Positions 45,737 through 55,144 of a stretch of DNA of 64,000 nt are shown here, piece by piece; position 1 is the first letter of the stretch, and the number at the start of each line of letters is the position of its first letter. Source of the DNA: Vreelandella lutescens (lineage in GTDB: Bacteria > Pseudomonadota > Gammaproteobacteria > Pseudomonadales > Halomonadaceae). The stretch lies in assembly GCF_014640815.1 (NCBI RefSeq), contig NZ_BMHM01000003.1, positions 62,001 to 126,000 of the forward strand. Reading direction: 5' to 3'. The notes beneath the pieces are model-generated. The model had not been told where the DNA came from. It ran no database searches and saw only the letters and a list, made by a program, of their open reading frames with translations. The translations under genes were made by a program, and so were the position numbers.

Positions 45737-47545
45737 ATGACACATCCTGAAAAGGCGGCCTCCGGGCCGCCTTTCTTGGCTAACGCGGCCGCGCCTTCGC
45801 TGCGCCCCTATCAAAAAGAGGCGGTGAAGCGGGTGGTCGGCCACTTTCGCGCCACCAGCGACCCAGGCGTGGTGGTGCTGCCCACCGGCAGCGGCAAGTC
45901 ACTGGTGATCGCTGAACTGGCGAGACTTGCCCGTGGGCGGGTACTGGTGCTGGCGCACGTGCGCGAGCTGGTAGAGCAGAACCACGCTAAGTATCAAGCC
46001 TACGGCTTGGAGGCGGATATCTTCAGCGCCGGATTAAAGCGCAAAGAGGCAAGCCGCCAAGTAGTGTTTGGCTCGGTGCAGTCGGTGGTGCGCAACCTGG
46101 AGCAGTTTAACGATGCCAGCTTCACGCTGCTGGTGATCGATGAGTGCCACCGCGTGTCGTTAGAAGAGGATTCCAGCTACCGACAGGTGATTGAACATCT
46201 TCAGCGCCAAAACCCACAGCTGAAAATTCTCGGACTCACGGCCACCCCATTTCGCCTGGGCCAAGGATTTATCTACCATCGCCACCACCACGGCATGGTG
46301 CGTGGTTCAGAAGAGAGCTTTTTTGCCGACTGCGTGTTTGAGCAGCCGCTGCGCCTGATGGTCAAGCAGGGCTTTTTGGCCGCGCCCAAGCGGCTGGATA
46401 TGGCCATTGAGGGGTACGACTTCTCGGCGCTTGCGCCCTCGTCCAGCGGGCTGTTTCGGGAAGAAGAGCTCAACCGTGTGGTGGCGGGCAGCCGCGCCAC
46501 GCCGGGCATCATTGCCCAGGTGGTGGAGTACGCTGCCGACCGCCAGGGGGTGATGATTTTCGCCGCCACGGTGGCTCACGCCGAAGAGATCATGGGCTAC
46601 CTGCCCACCGAGCAGGCCGCGCTGATTACCGGTGCGACCGCCTCGGCCGAGCGCACCGCGCTGATTGACGCCTTTAAAGCGCGCCAGTTGAAGTATCTGG
46701 TGAACGTGGCGGTGCTGACGACAGGCTTTGATGCCCCCCATGTGGATCTCATTGCGATTTTGCGGCCGACCGAGTCGGTTAGCCTTTATCAGCAAATGGT
46801 AGGGCGAGGGCTGCGTCTCTCGCCCGGCAAAAAAGAGTGCTTGATTCTCGACTATGCAGGCAACCCTTGGGACCTTTACGCCCCGGAAGTCGGCGAGCCC
46901 AAGCCGGATAGCGACAGCGAACCGGTGCAAGTGGCCTGCCCGGACTGTGGGCACGCAAACCTGTTCTGGGGAAAGCGTGATGGCGAGCTGGTGATTGAGC
47001 ACTTTGGCCGCCGCTGCCAGGGGCTGATGGAGGATGACGCGGGTCGCCGCCGCCAGTGCGAGTTTCGTTTTCGCTTTAAAGTGTGCGACGAGTGCGGTGC
47101 TGAAAACGATATTGCCGCTCGCCGCTGCCACGGTTGCGAGAAGCTGCTGGTGGACGCCGACGATAAGCTGAAGGATGCGCTGAAGCTTAAAGATGCCAAA
47201 GTGCTGCGAGTGAGTGGTATGCAGTTGGAGGCGACCGCCAATGGGCGTGGCCTGCCGCGCCTGAAAGCCACCTACCATGATGAAGATGGCGAAAGCCTGA
47301 GTGAGTGGTTTGCGCTGGAAACCCCAGCCCAACGCCGTGCGTTTTATGCCGTATTTTTGCGTTCTCACCTGCGCGCACCCGGCGGCAAATGGCAGCCGAT
47401 GACGCCCGAAGAGGTAGTGAGCGAGCAGCGACGCCTGCGCCATCCGGACTTTGTAGTGGGGCGAAAGGTGGGCCGCCATTTTCAAATTCGCGATAAACTG
47501 TTTGATTATACGGGCCGCTACCGTAAAGCCGCTGAGGCGGGTTAG
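45737..47545 (+). CDS. radD: RadD-like DEAD/DEAH-box helicase (YejH)
   Basis: 602-aa superfamily 2 protein like E. coli RadD, which acts in DNA repair with RecA. Walker A is PTGSGKS at 49-55, motif II is DECH at 135-138, and the second RecA fold has [17 protein letters not shown] and [11 protein letters not shown]. The C-terminal part carries two zinc-finger-like cysteine sets ([28 protein letters not shown]). ATG 45737 has AAAGG six nt upstream; TTG 45776 is an alternative because a terminator-like hairpin covers codons 5-13. Confidence 0.9.
   Translation: MTHPEKAASGPPFLANAAAPSLRPYQKEAVKRVVGHFRATSDPGVVVLPTGSGKSLVIAELARLARGRVLVLAHVRELVEQNHAKYQAYGLEADIFSAGLKRKEASRQVVFGSVQSVVRNLEQFNDASFTLLVIDECHRVSLEEDSSYRQVIEHLQRQNPQLKILGLTATPFRLGQGFIYHRHHHGMVRGSEESFFADCVFEQPLRLMVKQGFLAAPKRLDMAIEGYDFSALAPSSSGLFREEELNRVVAGSRATPGIIAQVVEYAADRQGVMIFAATVAHAEEIMGYLPTEQAALITGATASAERTALIDAFKARQLKYLVNVAVLTTGFDAPHVDLIAILRPTESVSLYQQMVGRGLRLSPGKKECLILDYAGNPWDLYAPEVGEPKPDSDSEPVQVACPDCGHANLFWGKRDGELVIEHFGRRCQGLMEDDAGRRRQCEFRFRFKVCDECGAENDIAARRCHGCEKLLVDADDKLKDALKLKDAKVLRVSGMQLEATANGRGLPRLKATYHDEDGESLSEWFALETPAQRRAFYAVFLRSHLRAPGGKWQPMTPEEVVSEQRRLRHPDFVVGRKVGRHFQIRDKLFDYTGRYRKAAEAG
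45751..45777 (+). terminator. Terminator-like hairpin over the 5' end of radD
   Basis: AAAGGCGGCC, TCCG loop, GGCCGCCTTT, then CTT: a 10-bp stem ending in Ts, 44 nt after the purL stop. It looks like the purL terminator, yet it lies inside the first codons of radD as called from ATG 45737. Confidence 0.6.
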
Positions 47546-47611
47546 ATGCCGCACCCTAGGTGCGCTGCTACACTGCCGTTGTTTGAGACACTAACCAAGG
47601 ATTCGACCCGC

Positions 47612-48568
47612 GTGAGCGAGACGCCAAGCGCCATTGATAATCCCATGATCGACCTTGCTGCCGAACCGGTCGTGGAGGCGCTTGGGCGTCTGTTTGACGA
47701 GCCGATTACTCAGCTGCCGGAAGACCTCTATATTCCTCCGGAAGCGCTGCGGGTGTTTCTGGAAGCCTTTGAAGGGCCGCTGGATCTGCTGCTGTATTTA
47801 ATTCGTCGCCAAAACCTGGATATCCTGACCATTAACGTGGCCACCATTACCCACCAGTACATTGAGTACGTGGAGTTGATGAAGTCCATGGAGATTGAGC
47901 TGGCCGGGGAGTACCTGCTGATGGCGGCGATGCTGGCAGAGATTAAATCCCGCACGCTGCTGCCGCGCCCGCCAAAAGCAGAGGGCGAGGAGGAAGAAGA
48001 TCCTCGTGCCGAGCTGATTCGTCGCTTACAGGAGTATGAGCGCCTGAAAGAAGCCGCTGAGGCGCTGGATACGCTACCCCGAGTAGGTCGGGACTGGTTC
48101 AGCGTACAGGCGGGCCTTCCGCCGCTGGAAACGCGGGTGATCCATCCCGATGTAGAGCTTGATGAGCTGCTGGGGGCGCTCTCCGATATTCTCAAGCGCG
48201 CCGAGCTGGCCCAGGCCCACCAGATCAGCCGGGAAGTGCTTTCTACCCGCGAGCGGATGCTGAAAATCATGGAGCAGCTCAGCCAGGATGGCGCGAGCGG
48301 TCGCTACACCCCCTTCGAGGCGCTGTTTACCCTGGAAGAGGGTAAGGCCGGTGTGGTCGTGACCTTTATGGCTATTTTAGAGCTGGCCAAAGAAGCCATG
48401 ATTGAGATTGTCCAAAACGCGCCGCTGTCACCCATTCACGTTCGCGCCCGCCAAGCAGCGCTGGCCGATGAGGAAGAGGACGCTTTCGAGCGTTTGGAAG
48501 AGGAGCAGGGCGATGCCACCTCGGCATTTGAAGAGTCCGCGTTTGAATCTGACGAGGAGTCGCGGTGA
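47612..48568 (+). CDS. scpA: Segregation and condensation protein A
   Basis: 318-aa kleisin subunit of the SMC-ScpAB (or MksB-type) condensin. The N-terminal signature FEGPLDLLLYLIRRQNLDIL is intact, followed by KSRTLLPRP and a C-terminal winged helix with TFMAILELAKE, which contacts the ATPase head. An ATG at 47546 directly after radD is in frame, but GTG 47612 has AAGGA nine nt upstream and gives a normal kleisin length. The acidic tail overlaps scpB by 4 nt. Confidence 0.92.
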   Translation: MSETPSAIDNPMIDLAAEPVVEALGRLFDEPITQLPEDLYIPPEALRVFLEAFEGPLDLLLYLIRRQNLDILTINVATITHQYIEYVELMKSMEIELAGEYLLMAAMLAEIKSRTLLPRPPKAEGEEEEDPRAELIRRLQEYERLKEAAEALDTLPRVGRDWFSVQAGLPPLETRVIHPDVELDELLGALSDILKRAELAQAHQISREVLSTRERMLKIMEQLSQDGASGRYTPFEALFTLEEGKAGVVVTFMAILELAKEAMIEIVQNAPLSPIHVRARQAALADEEEDAFERLEEEQGDATSAFEESAFESDEESR

Positions 48569-49359
48569 GAGACACCACGTTAGACGATATTATTGAAGCA
48601 GCGCTGCTGGCCGCGGGTGAGCCGCTGCCGGTTGAGCGCCTGGAAACGCTATTTTTAGAACAAGAGTGCCCCAGCCGAAAAGCGCTTAGGGACGCGCTGT
48701 CGCGGCTGGCGCTGCGCCACGATAATGGCGCGCTCGAACTGGTAGAGACCGCCTCTGGCTTCCAGCTACGCATTCGTCCGCGCTTGGCTCACTGGGTGTC
48801 GCGGCTGTGGGACGAGCGCCCCCAGCGCTACTCTCGAGCACTCTTGGAAACGCTGGCGCTGATTGCCTACCGTCAGCCGGTTACTCGGGGCGATATCGAA
48901 GAGGTGCGCGGTGTCAGCGTTAGCAGTTCGATTATTCGCACGCTAATGGAGCGCGGCTGGATACGCGTGGTAGGCCACCGGGACGTGCCAGGCCGCCCCT
49001 CGGTGTATGCCACCACGCGCAGCTTTCTCGATGACTTCGGCCTAAAAACCTTAGATGCGCTGCCGCCCATGCATACCTTGGTCAACGGCGACGATAGCGA
49101 AGCGCTTTCCCTAGGGGAGGCGTCAACTGAACAAAACCCGCCGCCAGCACTGGACGAAACGACGCAAAGCGTGCAGGATGCGCCACCCCAGAAAGATGAG
49201 AACACGTCGGCAGAGAGTGCCGACCGCCACGCCGAGACGGCGTTAACCCAGCCGCTCAGTTTTGCCGATTTAGAGGCACGGCTAGCGGCACGTGCGCAGC
49301 GCCAACATGAGGACGCTGGCACGCAGACCAACGATGTGAGGTCAGACGACCATGAGTGA
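48565..49359 (+). CDS. scpB: Segregation and condensation protein B
   Basis: 264-aa winged-helix partner of ScpA. The core (residues about 5-175) shows [20 protein letters not shown] and [17 protein letters not shown], both typical. A Glu/Gln/Thr-rich tail of about 85 residues follows and looks disordered. It starts with GTG in a GTGA overlap with scpA, and its own end overlaps rluB by 8 nt, so scpA-scpB-rluB are translationally coupled. Confidence 0.94.
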   Translation: MRDTTLDDIIEAALLAAGEPLPVERLETLFLEQECPSRKALRDALSRLALRHDNGALELVETASGFQLRIRPRLAHWVSRLWDERPQRYSRALLETLALIAYRQPVTRGDIEEVRGVSVSSSIIRTLMERGWIRVVGHRDVPGRPSVYATTRSFLDDFGLKTLDALPPMHTLVNGDDSEALSLGEASTEQNPPPALDETTQSVQDAPPQKDENTSAESADRHAETALTQPLSFADLEARLAARAQRQHEDAGTQTNDVRSDDHE

Positions 49360-50227
49360 AAGTAACAACACCACGCCGCCCACCAGCGAAAAGCTGCAGA
49401 AAGTGCTGGCCCGCGCCGGGCTTGGTTCCCGCCGTGAAATGGAAACCGCCATTTCCGACGGTCGCGTGAAGGTCAATAGCCAAGTCGCTAAGCTAGGCGA
49501 CCGAGTGGAAGCGCGGGATAAGGTCAGCTTTGATGACCGCCCGGTGACGCTGCGCCCGGAAGAAGAAGTGCCGCGCCGCGTGATCATGTACAACAAGCCA
49601 GAAGGCGAGCTGTGCACCCGTAAAGACCCGGAAGGCCGCCGCACGGTGTTTGAACGCCTGCCGCGCCTGAAAGGCGAGCGCTGGATTGCGATTGGCCGTT
49701 TGGACATCAACACCAGCGGCTTGCTGCTGTTCACCACCGACGGTGAGCTGGCCAACCGCTTGATGCACCCCTCTACCCAGGTAGAGCGTGAATACGCGGT
49801 GCGCGTCATGGGCGACGTCAAGCGTGAACATATTGTCGCGATGGTCGACGGTGTGATGCTGGAAGATGGTCCGGCGCGCTTTACCGACGTGCAGGAGTTT
49901 GGTGGAGAAGGCATCAACACCTGGTTCCACGTGGTGATCTTGGAAGGCCGCAACCGCGAAGTACGCCGTCTGTGGGAATCCCAGGGGCTTACGGTGAGCC
50001 GCCTGAAGCGTGTGCGTTACGGCAACATCTTCCTCGATAAGCGCGCCAAAGCGGGCGAGTGGGTAGAGCTATCCCAGGATGAGGTGGACGACCTAGCGAC
50101 GCTTGCCAACCTGGAAACGCGCAAAGTGCCTGAGTTGACGCCGGATGAGAAAAATCGCTGGAGCCGCGACAAGCATAAGCGTCGTCCGGTGCAGGCGATG
50201 CGCAAGCCGAAACCTAAACGCGGTTAA
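49352..50227 (+). CDS. rluB: 23S rRNA pseudouridine(2605) synthase
   Basis: 291-aa RsuA/RluB-family enzyme. An S4 RNA-binding domain (about 12-60: [20 protein letters not shown]) is followed by the catalytic domain with the nucleophilic Asp in [14 protein letters not shown] and a very basic C-terminal tail ([18 protein letters not shown]), typical of RluB. It is last in the scpAB-rluB operon; a hairpin follows. Confidence 0.94.
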   Translation: MSESNNTTPPTSEKLQKVLARAGLGSRREMETAISDGRVKVNSQVAKLGDRVEARDKVSFDDRPVTLRPEEEVPRRVIMYNKPEGELCTRKDPEGRRTVFERLPRLKGERWIAIGRLDINTSGLLLFTTDGELANRLMHPSTQVEREYAVRVMGDVKREHIVAMVDGVMLEDGPARFTDVQEFGGEGINTWFHVVILEGRNREVRRLWESQGLTVSRLKRVRYGNIFLDKRAKAGEWVELSQDEVDDLATLANLETRKVPELTPDEKNRWSRDKHKRRPVQAMRKPKPKRG

Positions 50228-50251
50228 GCTAGGCGCGGTTCAAGCAGTACG

Positions 50252-50289
50252 CTCTGCACGGCGTGGCGGTTTTTTGGTGTCGTGCAGAG
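50252..50289 (+). terminator. Long hairpin after rluB with a T-run in its loop
   Basis: CTCTGCACG pairs with CGTGCAGAG across 20 nt that include GGCGTGGCGG and six Ts. The outer stem is perfect, but the T-run is inside the loop, so the terminating form may be an inner hairpin. Confidence 0.45.
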
Positions 50290-50320
50290 TAATGAATATA
50301 GACGAAAGGTAAAAAAGGGC

Positions 50321-50349
50321 TTGCTATTCACAAGCCGTATCCGTACTAT
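50321..50349 (+). promoter_or_regulatory. Sigma-70 promoter of the tRNA-Lys pair
   Basis: TTGCTA (50321-50326), 17-nt spacer, TACTAT (50344-50349), followed by a GC-containing discriminator. It would start transcripts about 10 nt before the first tRNA's 5' flank. Confidence 0.75.
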
Positions 50350-50365
50350 ATGCATCCGTTCGGAC

Positions 50366-50441
50366 GGGTCGTTAGCTCAGTTGGTAGAGCAGTTGACTTT
50401 TAATCAATTGGTCGTAGGTTCGAATCCTACACGACCCACCA
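50366..50441 (+). tRNA. tRNA-Lys (anticodon TTT)
   Basis: 76-nt cloverleaf with encoded CCA: acceptor GGGTCGT/ACGACCC, D-arm GCTC/GAGC, anticodon arm GTTGA-CTTTTAA-TCAAT with anticodon TTT at positions 34-36, T-arm GTAGG-TTCGAAT-CCTAC. Identical to the copy 179 nt downstream. Confidence 0.98.
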
Positions 50442-50544
50442 TCCGAAACAGACAAACGCATCAGGTAGTGATCTGCTCAATGCTTTGTTTTGATGAAAGT
50501 TAGCAGTGTATTGCTAGTCATTGCATGTTAGTGCAGCAAAATTT

Positions 50545-50620
50545 GGGTCGTTAGCTCAGTTGGTAGAGCAGTTGACTTTTAATCAATTGGTCGTAGGTTC
50601 GAATCCTACACGACCCACCA
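50545..50620 (+). tRNA. tRNA-Lys (anticodon TTT), second identical copy
   Basis: Same 76-nt sequence as the upstream copy, including the encoded CCA; every arm is fully paired. The 103-nt spacer between the two has no evident promoter or terminator, so both are probably processed from one transcript that ends at the hairpin 7 nt further on. Confidence 0.98.
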
Positions 50621-50626
50621 AATTTA

Positions 50627-50659
50627 ACGCCCTTGGTAGCTTGCTGCCAGGGGCGTTTT
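50627..50659 (+). terminator. Terminator of the tRNA-Lys pair
   Basis: ACGCCCTTGG pairs with CCAGGGGCGT (one G-T pair) and is followed by four Ts. Confidence 0.85.
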
Positions 50660-50806
50660 GCTATGCACGTTTTGCCGCGCCGCAGCGTGACTTTCTGCTT
50701 GCAGCAGGCAGCCATTCTCCACCACAATGTCATGACAATTGCGTGATCGCCATAGTGGAAGAGTGGTTAACAACGTGGTGGTGATTTAAGAATCGATAGA
50801 TCGTTT

Positions 50807-50954
50807 GGCTGCCGAAGATGTCACGGCAGCCCTGGCTCTTATGGAGCCAGGCTGGTGACGTGCCACCGCGAGAGACGCAGCGGCCGTTACCCCGAGTGCG
50901 GCGCATGCGGAGCGCATACGCCGTGACTGGTGTTTAACAGGGGGATTCCCTGTT
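50807..50954 (+). promoter_or_regulatory. Highly structured nadA leader, candidate regulatory RNA
   Basis: Four strong local hairpins precede nadA: GGCTGCCG/CGGCAGCC (50807-50831), CTGGCTC/GAGCCAG (50832-50850), CGGCG-ATGCG/CGCAT-CGCCG with a GAG loop (50899-50923) and AACAGGG/CCCTGTT with a GGATT loop (50936-50954), which ends 7 nt before the first possible start codon. Three of the four have GGA at or beside the loop. It does not match any riboswitch consensus I can recall. Confidence 0.5.
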
Positions 50955-50961
50955 CGTCACA

Positions 50962-52002
50962 GTGGTAGACACGATGACTATTATGACCTCCCAAGCTGAG
51001 CTAGACGCTCCGCTACCAAGCCCGTACTGTCCTACCCGTATTCCTGCGGAAGACGAGGCGCGAGTGGCTGAAATCAAGCAGTTGCTCAAGGCCAATAACG
51101 CTGTACTGGTCGCACACTACTACACCGACGATGCTATTCAGCAGCTGGCTGAAGAGACCGGCGGTTGTGTCGCTGACTCCCTTGAAATGGCCCGCTTCGG
51201 CGCGCGCCACGATGCCACCACGCTGGTGGTAGCAGGGGTTCGCTTTATGGGCGAAACGGCCAAGATTCTCTCTCCAGAAAAGCGCGTGTTGATGCCAACA
51301 CTCGAAGCCACCTGCTCGCTGGATATCGGTTGCCCTATCGATGAGTTCAGCGCGTTCTGCGATGCCCATCCGGATCGTACCGTGGTGGTGTATGCCAATA
51401 CCTCGGCGGCCGTGAAGGCGCGTGCGGATTGGGTCGTGACCTCTTCGATTGCCGTAGACGTCATTGAACACCTGCAGGCGAAGGGTGAAAAGATTTTGTG
51501 GGCACCCGATAAGCATCTGGGCGGCTATATTCAGAAAAAGACCGGTGCCGATATGCTGATGTGGGACGGTGCTTGCATCGTCCATGAAGAGTTTAAAGCA
51601 AAAGGCATTGAAGATTTAAAACGCCTTTATCCTGATGCTGCCGTACTGGTGCACCCAGAGTCGCCAGAATCCGTAGTGAGGTTAGCCGATGTGGCAGGTT
51701 CCACCTCTCAACTTATCAAAGCAGCACAAACGCTGCCTAACGATAAGCTGATCGTGGCCACCGATCGGGGGATTTTCTTCAAAATGCAGCAGGCAGTGCC
51801 GGGCAAAACGCTGTTTGAAGCGCCCACCGCGGGTAATGGCGCTACCTGTCGTAGCTGTGCCCACTGCCCTTGGATGGCGATGAATGCGCTGGATAACCTG
51901 GCAGGCGCGCTGCGTGAAGGCAGCGGCGAGATCTTTGTTGATGATGCCCTGCGTCAGCAGGCGTTAAAGCCTCTTGAGCGTATGCTGAACTTTAACGCTT
52001 GA
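50962..52002 (+). CDS. nadA: Quinolinate synthase A
   Basis: 346-aa [4Fe-4S] enzyme that condenses iminoaspartate with DHAP to quinolinate for NAD synthesis. The [20 protein letters not shown] segment and the cluster-ligand contexts [22 protein letters not shown] and [12 protein letters not shown] are intact. Start choice is unclear: GTG 50962, ATG 50974 and ATG 50983 are all in frame and none has a proper Shine-Dalgarno. nadC, the next enzyme, is 9 kb downstream. Terminator at 52032. Confidence 0.94.
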   Translation: MVDTMTIMTSQAELDAPLPSPYCPTRIPAEDEARVAEIKQLLKANNAVLVAHYYTDDAIQQLAEETGGCVADSLEMARFGARHDATTLVVAGVRFMGETAKILSPEKRVLMPTLEATCSLDIGCPIDEFSAFCDAHPDRTVVVYANTSAAVKARADWVVTSSIAVDVIEHLQAKGEKILWAPDKHLGGYIQKKTGADMLMWDGACIVHEEFKAKGIEDLKRLYPDAAVLVHPESPESVVRLADVAGSTSQLIKAAQTLPNDKLIVATDRGIFFKMQQAVPGKTLFEAPTAGNGATCRSCAHCPWMAMNALDNLAGALREGSGEIFVDDALRQQALKPLERMLNFNA

Positions 52003-52031
52003 GCTTAACGCCCGCTCTCAGTGTTGTTTAG

Positions 52032-52066
52032 AAAGCCCGAACGCTATCTGTGTCGGGCTTTTTTTT
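52032..52066. terminator. Terminator between convergent nadA and bepA
   Basis: AAAGCCCGA, 12-nt loop, TCGGGCTTT with a run of eight Ts in total. It ends nadA and may serve bepA in reverse. Confidence 0.9.
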
Positions 52067-52074
52067 ATGAGGCG

Positions 52075-53535
52075 CTAAAACCTCTCCAGCGCCTCTCGGT
52101 ACTCAAGAAACGCTTCTCGACGCTGTTCAATACGTGCCAGTGCCTGGGTGTCGTTTTCCTGCTGGGCAGCGTCTTTGGCAATGCTCAGTTGGCGAATGCC
52201 TCGGTCCACACGCCCCGTTAGCTGTAGATGTTCGGCGCGGGCTAAGTGGCCCCAGCCGTTAAATCCACTGCGCCCGGCAGCCTCCGCGAGTAGGTTAAAG
52301 CCCTGTGGGTTTTCCGGGTGCTGTGCGGTGATATTTCTTAGCAAGTTGTAGGCCGCCTCTGGATCGCGCTGAAGCTGTGCTTCGGCCAGGGTGAGCTGAG
52401 CAGGCAGATAGCTGGGCATCAAGCGCAGCAGCCGCTGGCTGCGGTTAATGGCGTCATCATAGCGCTGTGCTTCCAACGCAACGTTTGCAGCAGTGGCGGG
52501 TAGCATGCCGTAGTCGGGCAGCTCGTTGGCGAGCTGGTCAAGGGCCTGCAGGGCGCGATCGGTCTGGCCGTTTTGCGCTGCAATCAGTGCGTCGATATAG
52601 CGTAGAGCCGGCTCTTCAGCCTCCTCTTGTGCTAACCGAGAAGCCGCTTGTTGGGGCGTGTTGCGGTAAATGCTGAGCAGTGCACGGGCTCGCATCATGT
52701 CGTACAGGGTGTCGCTGGTGTAGCGGCTGGCCACGCTAAGCTGGGAGGCTCGTGCCTGGGCATCGCTCAAACGGCTATCCGATACGGGGTGTGTTAGCAA
52801 AAACTCAGGCGGTGTGCCGCCCTGAAGCCGCGACAGGCGCTGCATGGTATCAAACATGCGTACCATGGCCTCTGGGTCGTAGCCTGCCTCTGCCATAGCC
52901 TGTAAGCCGATACGGTCAGCTTCCTGCTCAAAGCGCCGTGAATAGGCAAGCTGGTCTTGAATAAGCGCTGCCTGGGAGCCCATCGCGGTGGCAATGCCCG
53001 CATCGCCACCGCCGCTGGCGGCAATCAGCATGCCGGCCAGCATGGCCGCCATAGCAGGCAGTTGCGTCTGTTCTGCGCGAGCGCTGCCACGGGCGTAATG
53101 ACGCTGGGAGAGGTGACCAAGCTCATGGGCAATGACCGATACAAAGGCACCCTCATCTTCGGCAAAGGCAAACAGCCCTGAGTTAATGCCCACTACGCCC
53201 CCTGGGACGGCAAAGGCGTTGAGTGAGCGGTTATCCACCATCACCGTCGTGGTTTGTAGGCTGCCAAGCTGGCTATAGGGCGCAAGGCGGGCCACCAGGC
53301 TCCCTAGGTAGTCGCTCACAATGGGATCTTGCCACTGAGGGGCCTGGGCACGAAATTGGCGCAGCCATGCTCGGCCAAGACGAAACTCTTCATTGCTCAC
53401 TGAGGCCGATGCGCCACCTAGGCTGGGCAGTTGGTAGTCGTCATAGCTGTGGCTAGGCGGGCTAACGCACAGTGCGCCAAGCGACAGCGCTAGCGCGCAG
53501 GCCCAACGAGTATGAACGGGTCTAAAGTGCAGCAT
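52075..53535 (-). CDS. bepA: Outer-membrane assembly metalloprotease BepA-like (M48)
   Basis: 486-aa periplasmic M48 zinc protease with TPR repeats. A signal peptide covers about 1-30; the zinc motif is HELGH at 137-141 with the downstream Glu in EQEADRIGLQAM; the C-terminal half (about 280-480) is helical TPR. BepA degrades stalled beta-barrel proteins and chaperones LptD in E. coli. It is divergent from tusA, and in Pseudomonas the same order nadA-bepA-tusA-perM is found. Confidence 0.94.
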   Translation of the reverse strand: MLHFRPVHTRWACALALSLGALCVSPPSHSYDDYQLPSLGGASASVSNEEFRLGRAWLRQFRAQAPQWQDPIVSDYLGSLVARLAPYSQLGSLQTTTVMVDNRSLNAFAVPGGVVGINSGLFAFAEDEGAFVSVIAHELGHLSQRHYARGSARAEQTQLPAMAAMLAGMLIAASGGGDAGIATAMGSQAALIQDQLAYSRRFEQEADRIGLQAMAEAGYDPEAMVRMFDTMQRLSRLQGGTPPEFLLTHPVSDSRLSDAQARASQLSVASRYTSDTLYDMMRARALLSIYRNTPQQAASRLAQEEAEEPALRYIDALIAAQNGQTDRALQALDQLANELPDYGMLPATAANVALEAQRYDDAINRSQRLLRLMPSYLPAQLTLAEAQLQRDPEAAYNLLRNITAQHPENPQGFNLLAEAAGRSGFNGWGHLARAEHLQLTGRVDRGIRQLSIAKDAAQQENDTQALARIEQRREAFLEYREALERF

Positions 53536-53721
53536 GGCATCCCCATGAGTTCAGGTAATAAGCACAGCGAACAACGGTGTGACATTGATTCAGGCAGGGA
53601 AGTGCCGTTAAATCAATTCCACGGCGGGCATCGCAAAAAAACAGTTTATGCAACAATGCTGTCGTTATGTAGTCATCGGACGATTTAGCAACACGTGAAG
53701 CAGTATTTTGGGGGAGAGGGT

Positions 53722-54000
53722 ATGTCTGAGCAAACAGCGTCTGGGTTGGCCGAAGGGGTTCAGCCTGATCGGGTGTTGGACGCCACCGGGTTGCACTGCC
53801 CGCTACCGCTGTTAAAAGCGAAGCAGGCACTGGCGGGTCTTGCGCCAGGTCAGCTGCTGGAAGTGAGCGCAACCGATGCGGGTGCATGGCGGGATATGGC
53901 GGCATTTACCGAGCTAAGCGACCACGTGATGGAAGCGCGGGTACAGCGCGGCGATGTGTATGTATTTTGGATACGTAAAGCAGGGAACTCCCACTCATGA
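53722..54000 (+). CDS. TusA-family sulfur carrier
   Basis: 92-aa TusA-like protein. The active Cys is C26 in LHCPLPLLKAK, matching the CPxPL motif; the rest gives the compact beta-alpha fold (GQLLEVSATDAGAWRDMAAF). I chose ATG 53722, with GGGGGAGAGG directly upstream, over GTG 53695. It overlaps perM by 4 nt. The orthologue in the same position in P. aeruginosa (PA1006) influences molybdenum homeostasis, so this may be that paralogue rather than the tRNA-thiolation TusA; inference from synteny. Confidence 0.9.
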   Translation: MSEQTASGLAEGVQPDRVLDATGLHCPLPLLKAKQALAGLAPGQLLEVSATDAGAWRDMAAFTELSDHVMEARVQRGDVYVFWIRKAGNSHS

Positions 54001-55097
54001 CCATGCGCAGTATTCTGAAAAGCTGGGTCGAGCGCTATTTTTCAGACGAAGAGGCGTTAATTCTTCTGGTGGTACTGGTAGCAGGGTTTGCCGCCATTAT
54101 TTGGTTTGGCCGTATGTTGGCCCCTTTTTTTACCGCGCTGGTATTGGCGTTTTTACTGCAAGGAGTGGTCAGCCCCCTCACGCGGCGTGGAGTGCCCCAC
54201 TTGCTGGCGGTCATCCTGGTGTTTTTAGCCTTTGTCAGCGTATTGCTCACCCTTGCCTTTATTTTGATGCCATTGATCTGGAATCAGTTAGTAGGGCTAG
54301 TGCAAGAGACCCCGCGCATGTTTGCCAGCGGTCAGGGCTGGTTAGATCAGTTGCAAGAGCGTTTCCCTAATATTGTGACACCTGATCAAATGCAGAGCTG
54401 GATTGGTGTCGCCGGGCGGGAGATTAGTCAGCTAGGTCAGCGAGCCCTCACGCTGTCGCTGGCGTCGCTTGGCAATATTATGTCGCTGATTATTTATCTG
54501 GTATTGGTGCCGATTCTGGTCTTTTTTATGTTGAAGGACCGCGAGGCGCTGGTAGGGTTTACGCTCTCGTTGCTGCCACAAAAGCGTACGCTGCTGACCC
54601 GTATTTGGCACGAAATGGATCGCCAAATCGCCAACTATATCCGCGGTAAGTCTATTGAGATCGTGATTGTTGGCACGGTGGCGTATATCACGTTCGCGTT
54701 TTTTGGTTTGCCCTATACGGCGCTGCTGGCCGTACTGGTCGGTTTTTCTGTATTGGTGCCCTACATTGGCGCTGCGGTGGCGACCATTCCCGTGGCGGCG
54801 GTAGCGGGCTTCCATTTCGGTATTAGCGAGCAGTTTATCTACGTTTTAGTGGCCTACGGCGTGTTACAGGCGCTGGATGGCAACGTGCTGGCCCCCATCC
54901 TGTTCTCAGAAACCAATAACATCCACCCGGTCTCTATTATCGTGGCGGTACTGTTCTTTGGCGGTATTTGGGGATTTTGGGGCGTGTTTTTTGCCATTCC
55001 GCTGGCGACCCTGCTCAAGGCATTGGTATATGCGTGGCCAAGGGGGATGGAAGAGCGAAACGCGTATGTATCGCCACCGGCGCTTAAGCAGGATTAA
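53997..55097 (+). CDS. perM: AI-2E/PerM family transporter
   Basis: 366-aa membrane protein of the AI-2E transporter (PerM) superfamily with about eight helices. FFTALVLAFLLQGVVSPLTR near the N-terminus and the C-terminal DGNVLAPILFSETNNIHP segment are diagnostic. Some members are Na+/H+ or autoinducer exporters, so the substrate is uncertain. It begins within the tusA stop (ATGA) and converges on bcp. Confidence 0.92.
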   Translation: MTMRSILKSWVERYFSDEEALILLVVLVAGFAAIIWFGRMLAPFFTALVLAFLLQGVVSPLTRRGVPHLLAVILVFLAFVSVLLTLAFILMPLIWNQLVGLVQETPRMFASGQGWLDQLQERFPNIVTPDQMQSWIGVAGREISQLGQRALTLSLASLGNIMSLIIYLVLVPILVFFMLKDREALVGFTLSLLPQKRTLLTRIWHEMDRQIANYIRGKSIEIVIVGTVAYITFAFFGLPYTALLAVLVGFSVLVPYIGAAVATIPVAAVAGFHFGISEQFIYVLVAYGVLQALDGNVLAPILFSETNNIHPVSIIVAVLFFGGIWGFWGVFFAIPLATLLKALVYAWPRGMEERNAYVSPPALKQD

Positions 55098-55104
55098 TGA
55101 TGGG

Positions 55105-55137
55105 CATGGCTGTGCCCCACCATTGGACACAGCCATG
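55105..55137. terminator. Hairpin between convergent perM and bcp
   Basis: CATGGCTGTG and CACAGCCATG form perfect 10-bp arms around a 13-nt loop. No T-run on either side; likely bidirectional end of transcription. Confidence 0.6.
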
Positions 55138-55144
55138 GACACGC

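Noticed and set aside
46307..47554. 415-aa open frame on the minus strand opposite radD
   Set aside because: Shadow of radD: basic, His- and Gln-rich composition, no domain, no ribosome site.
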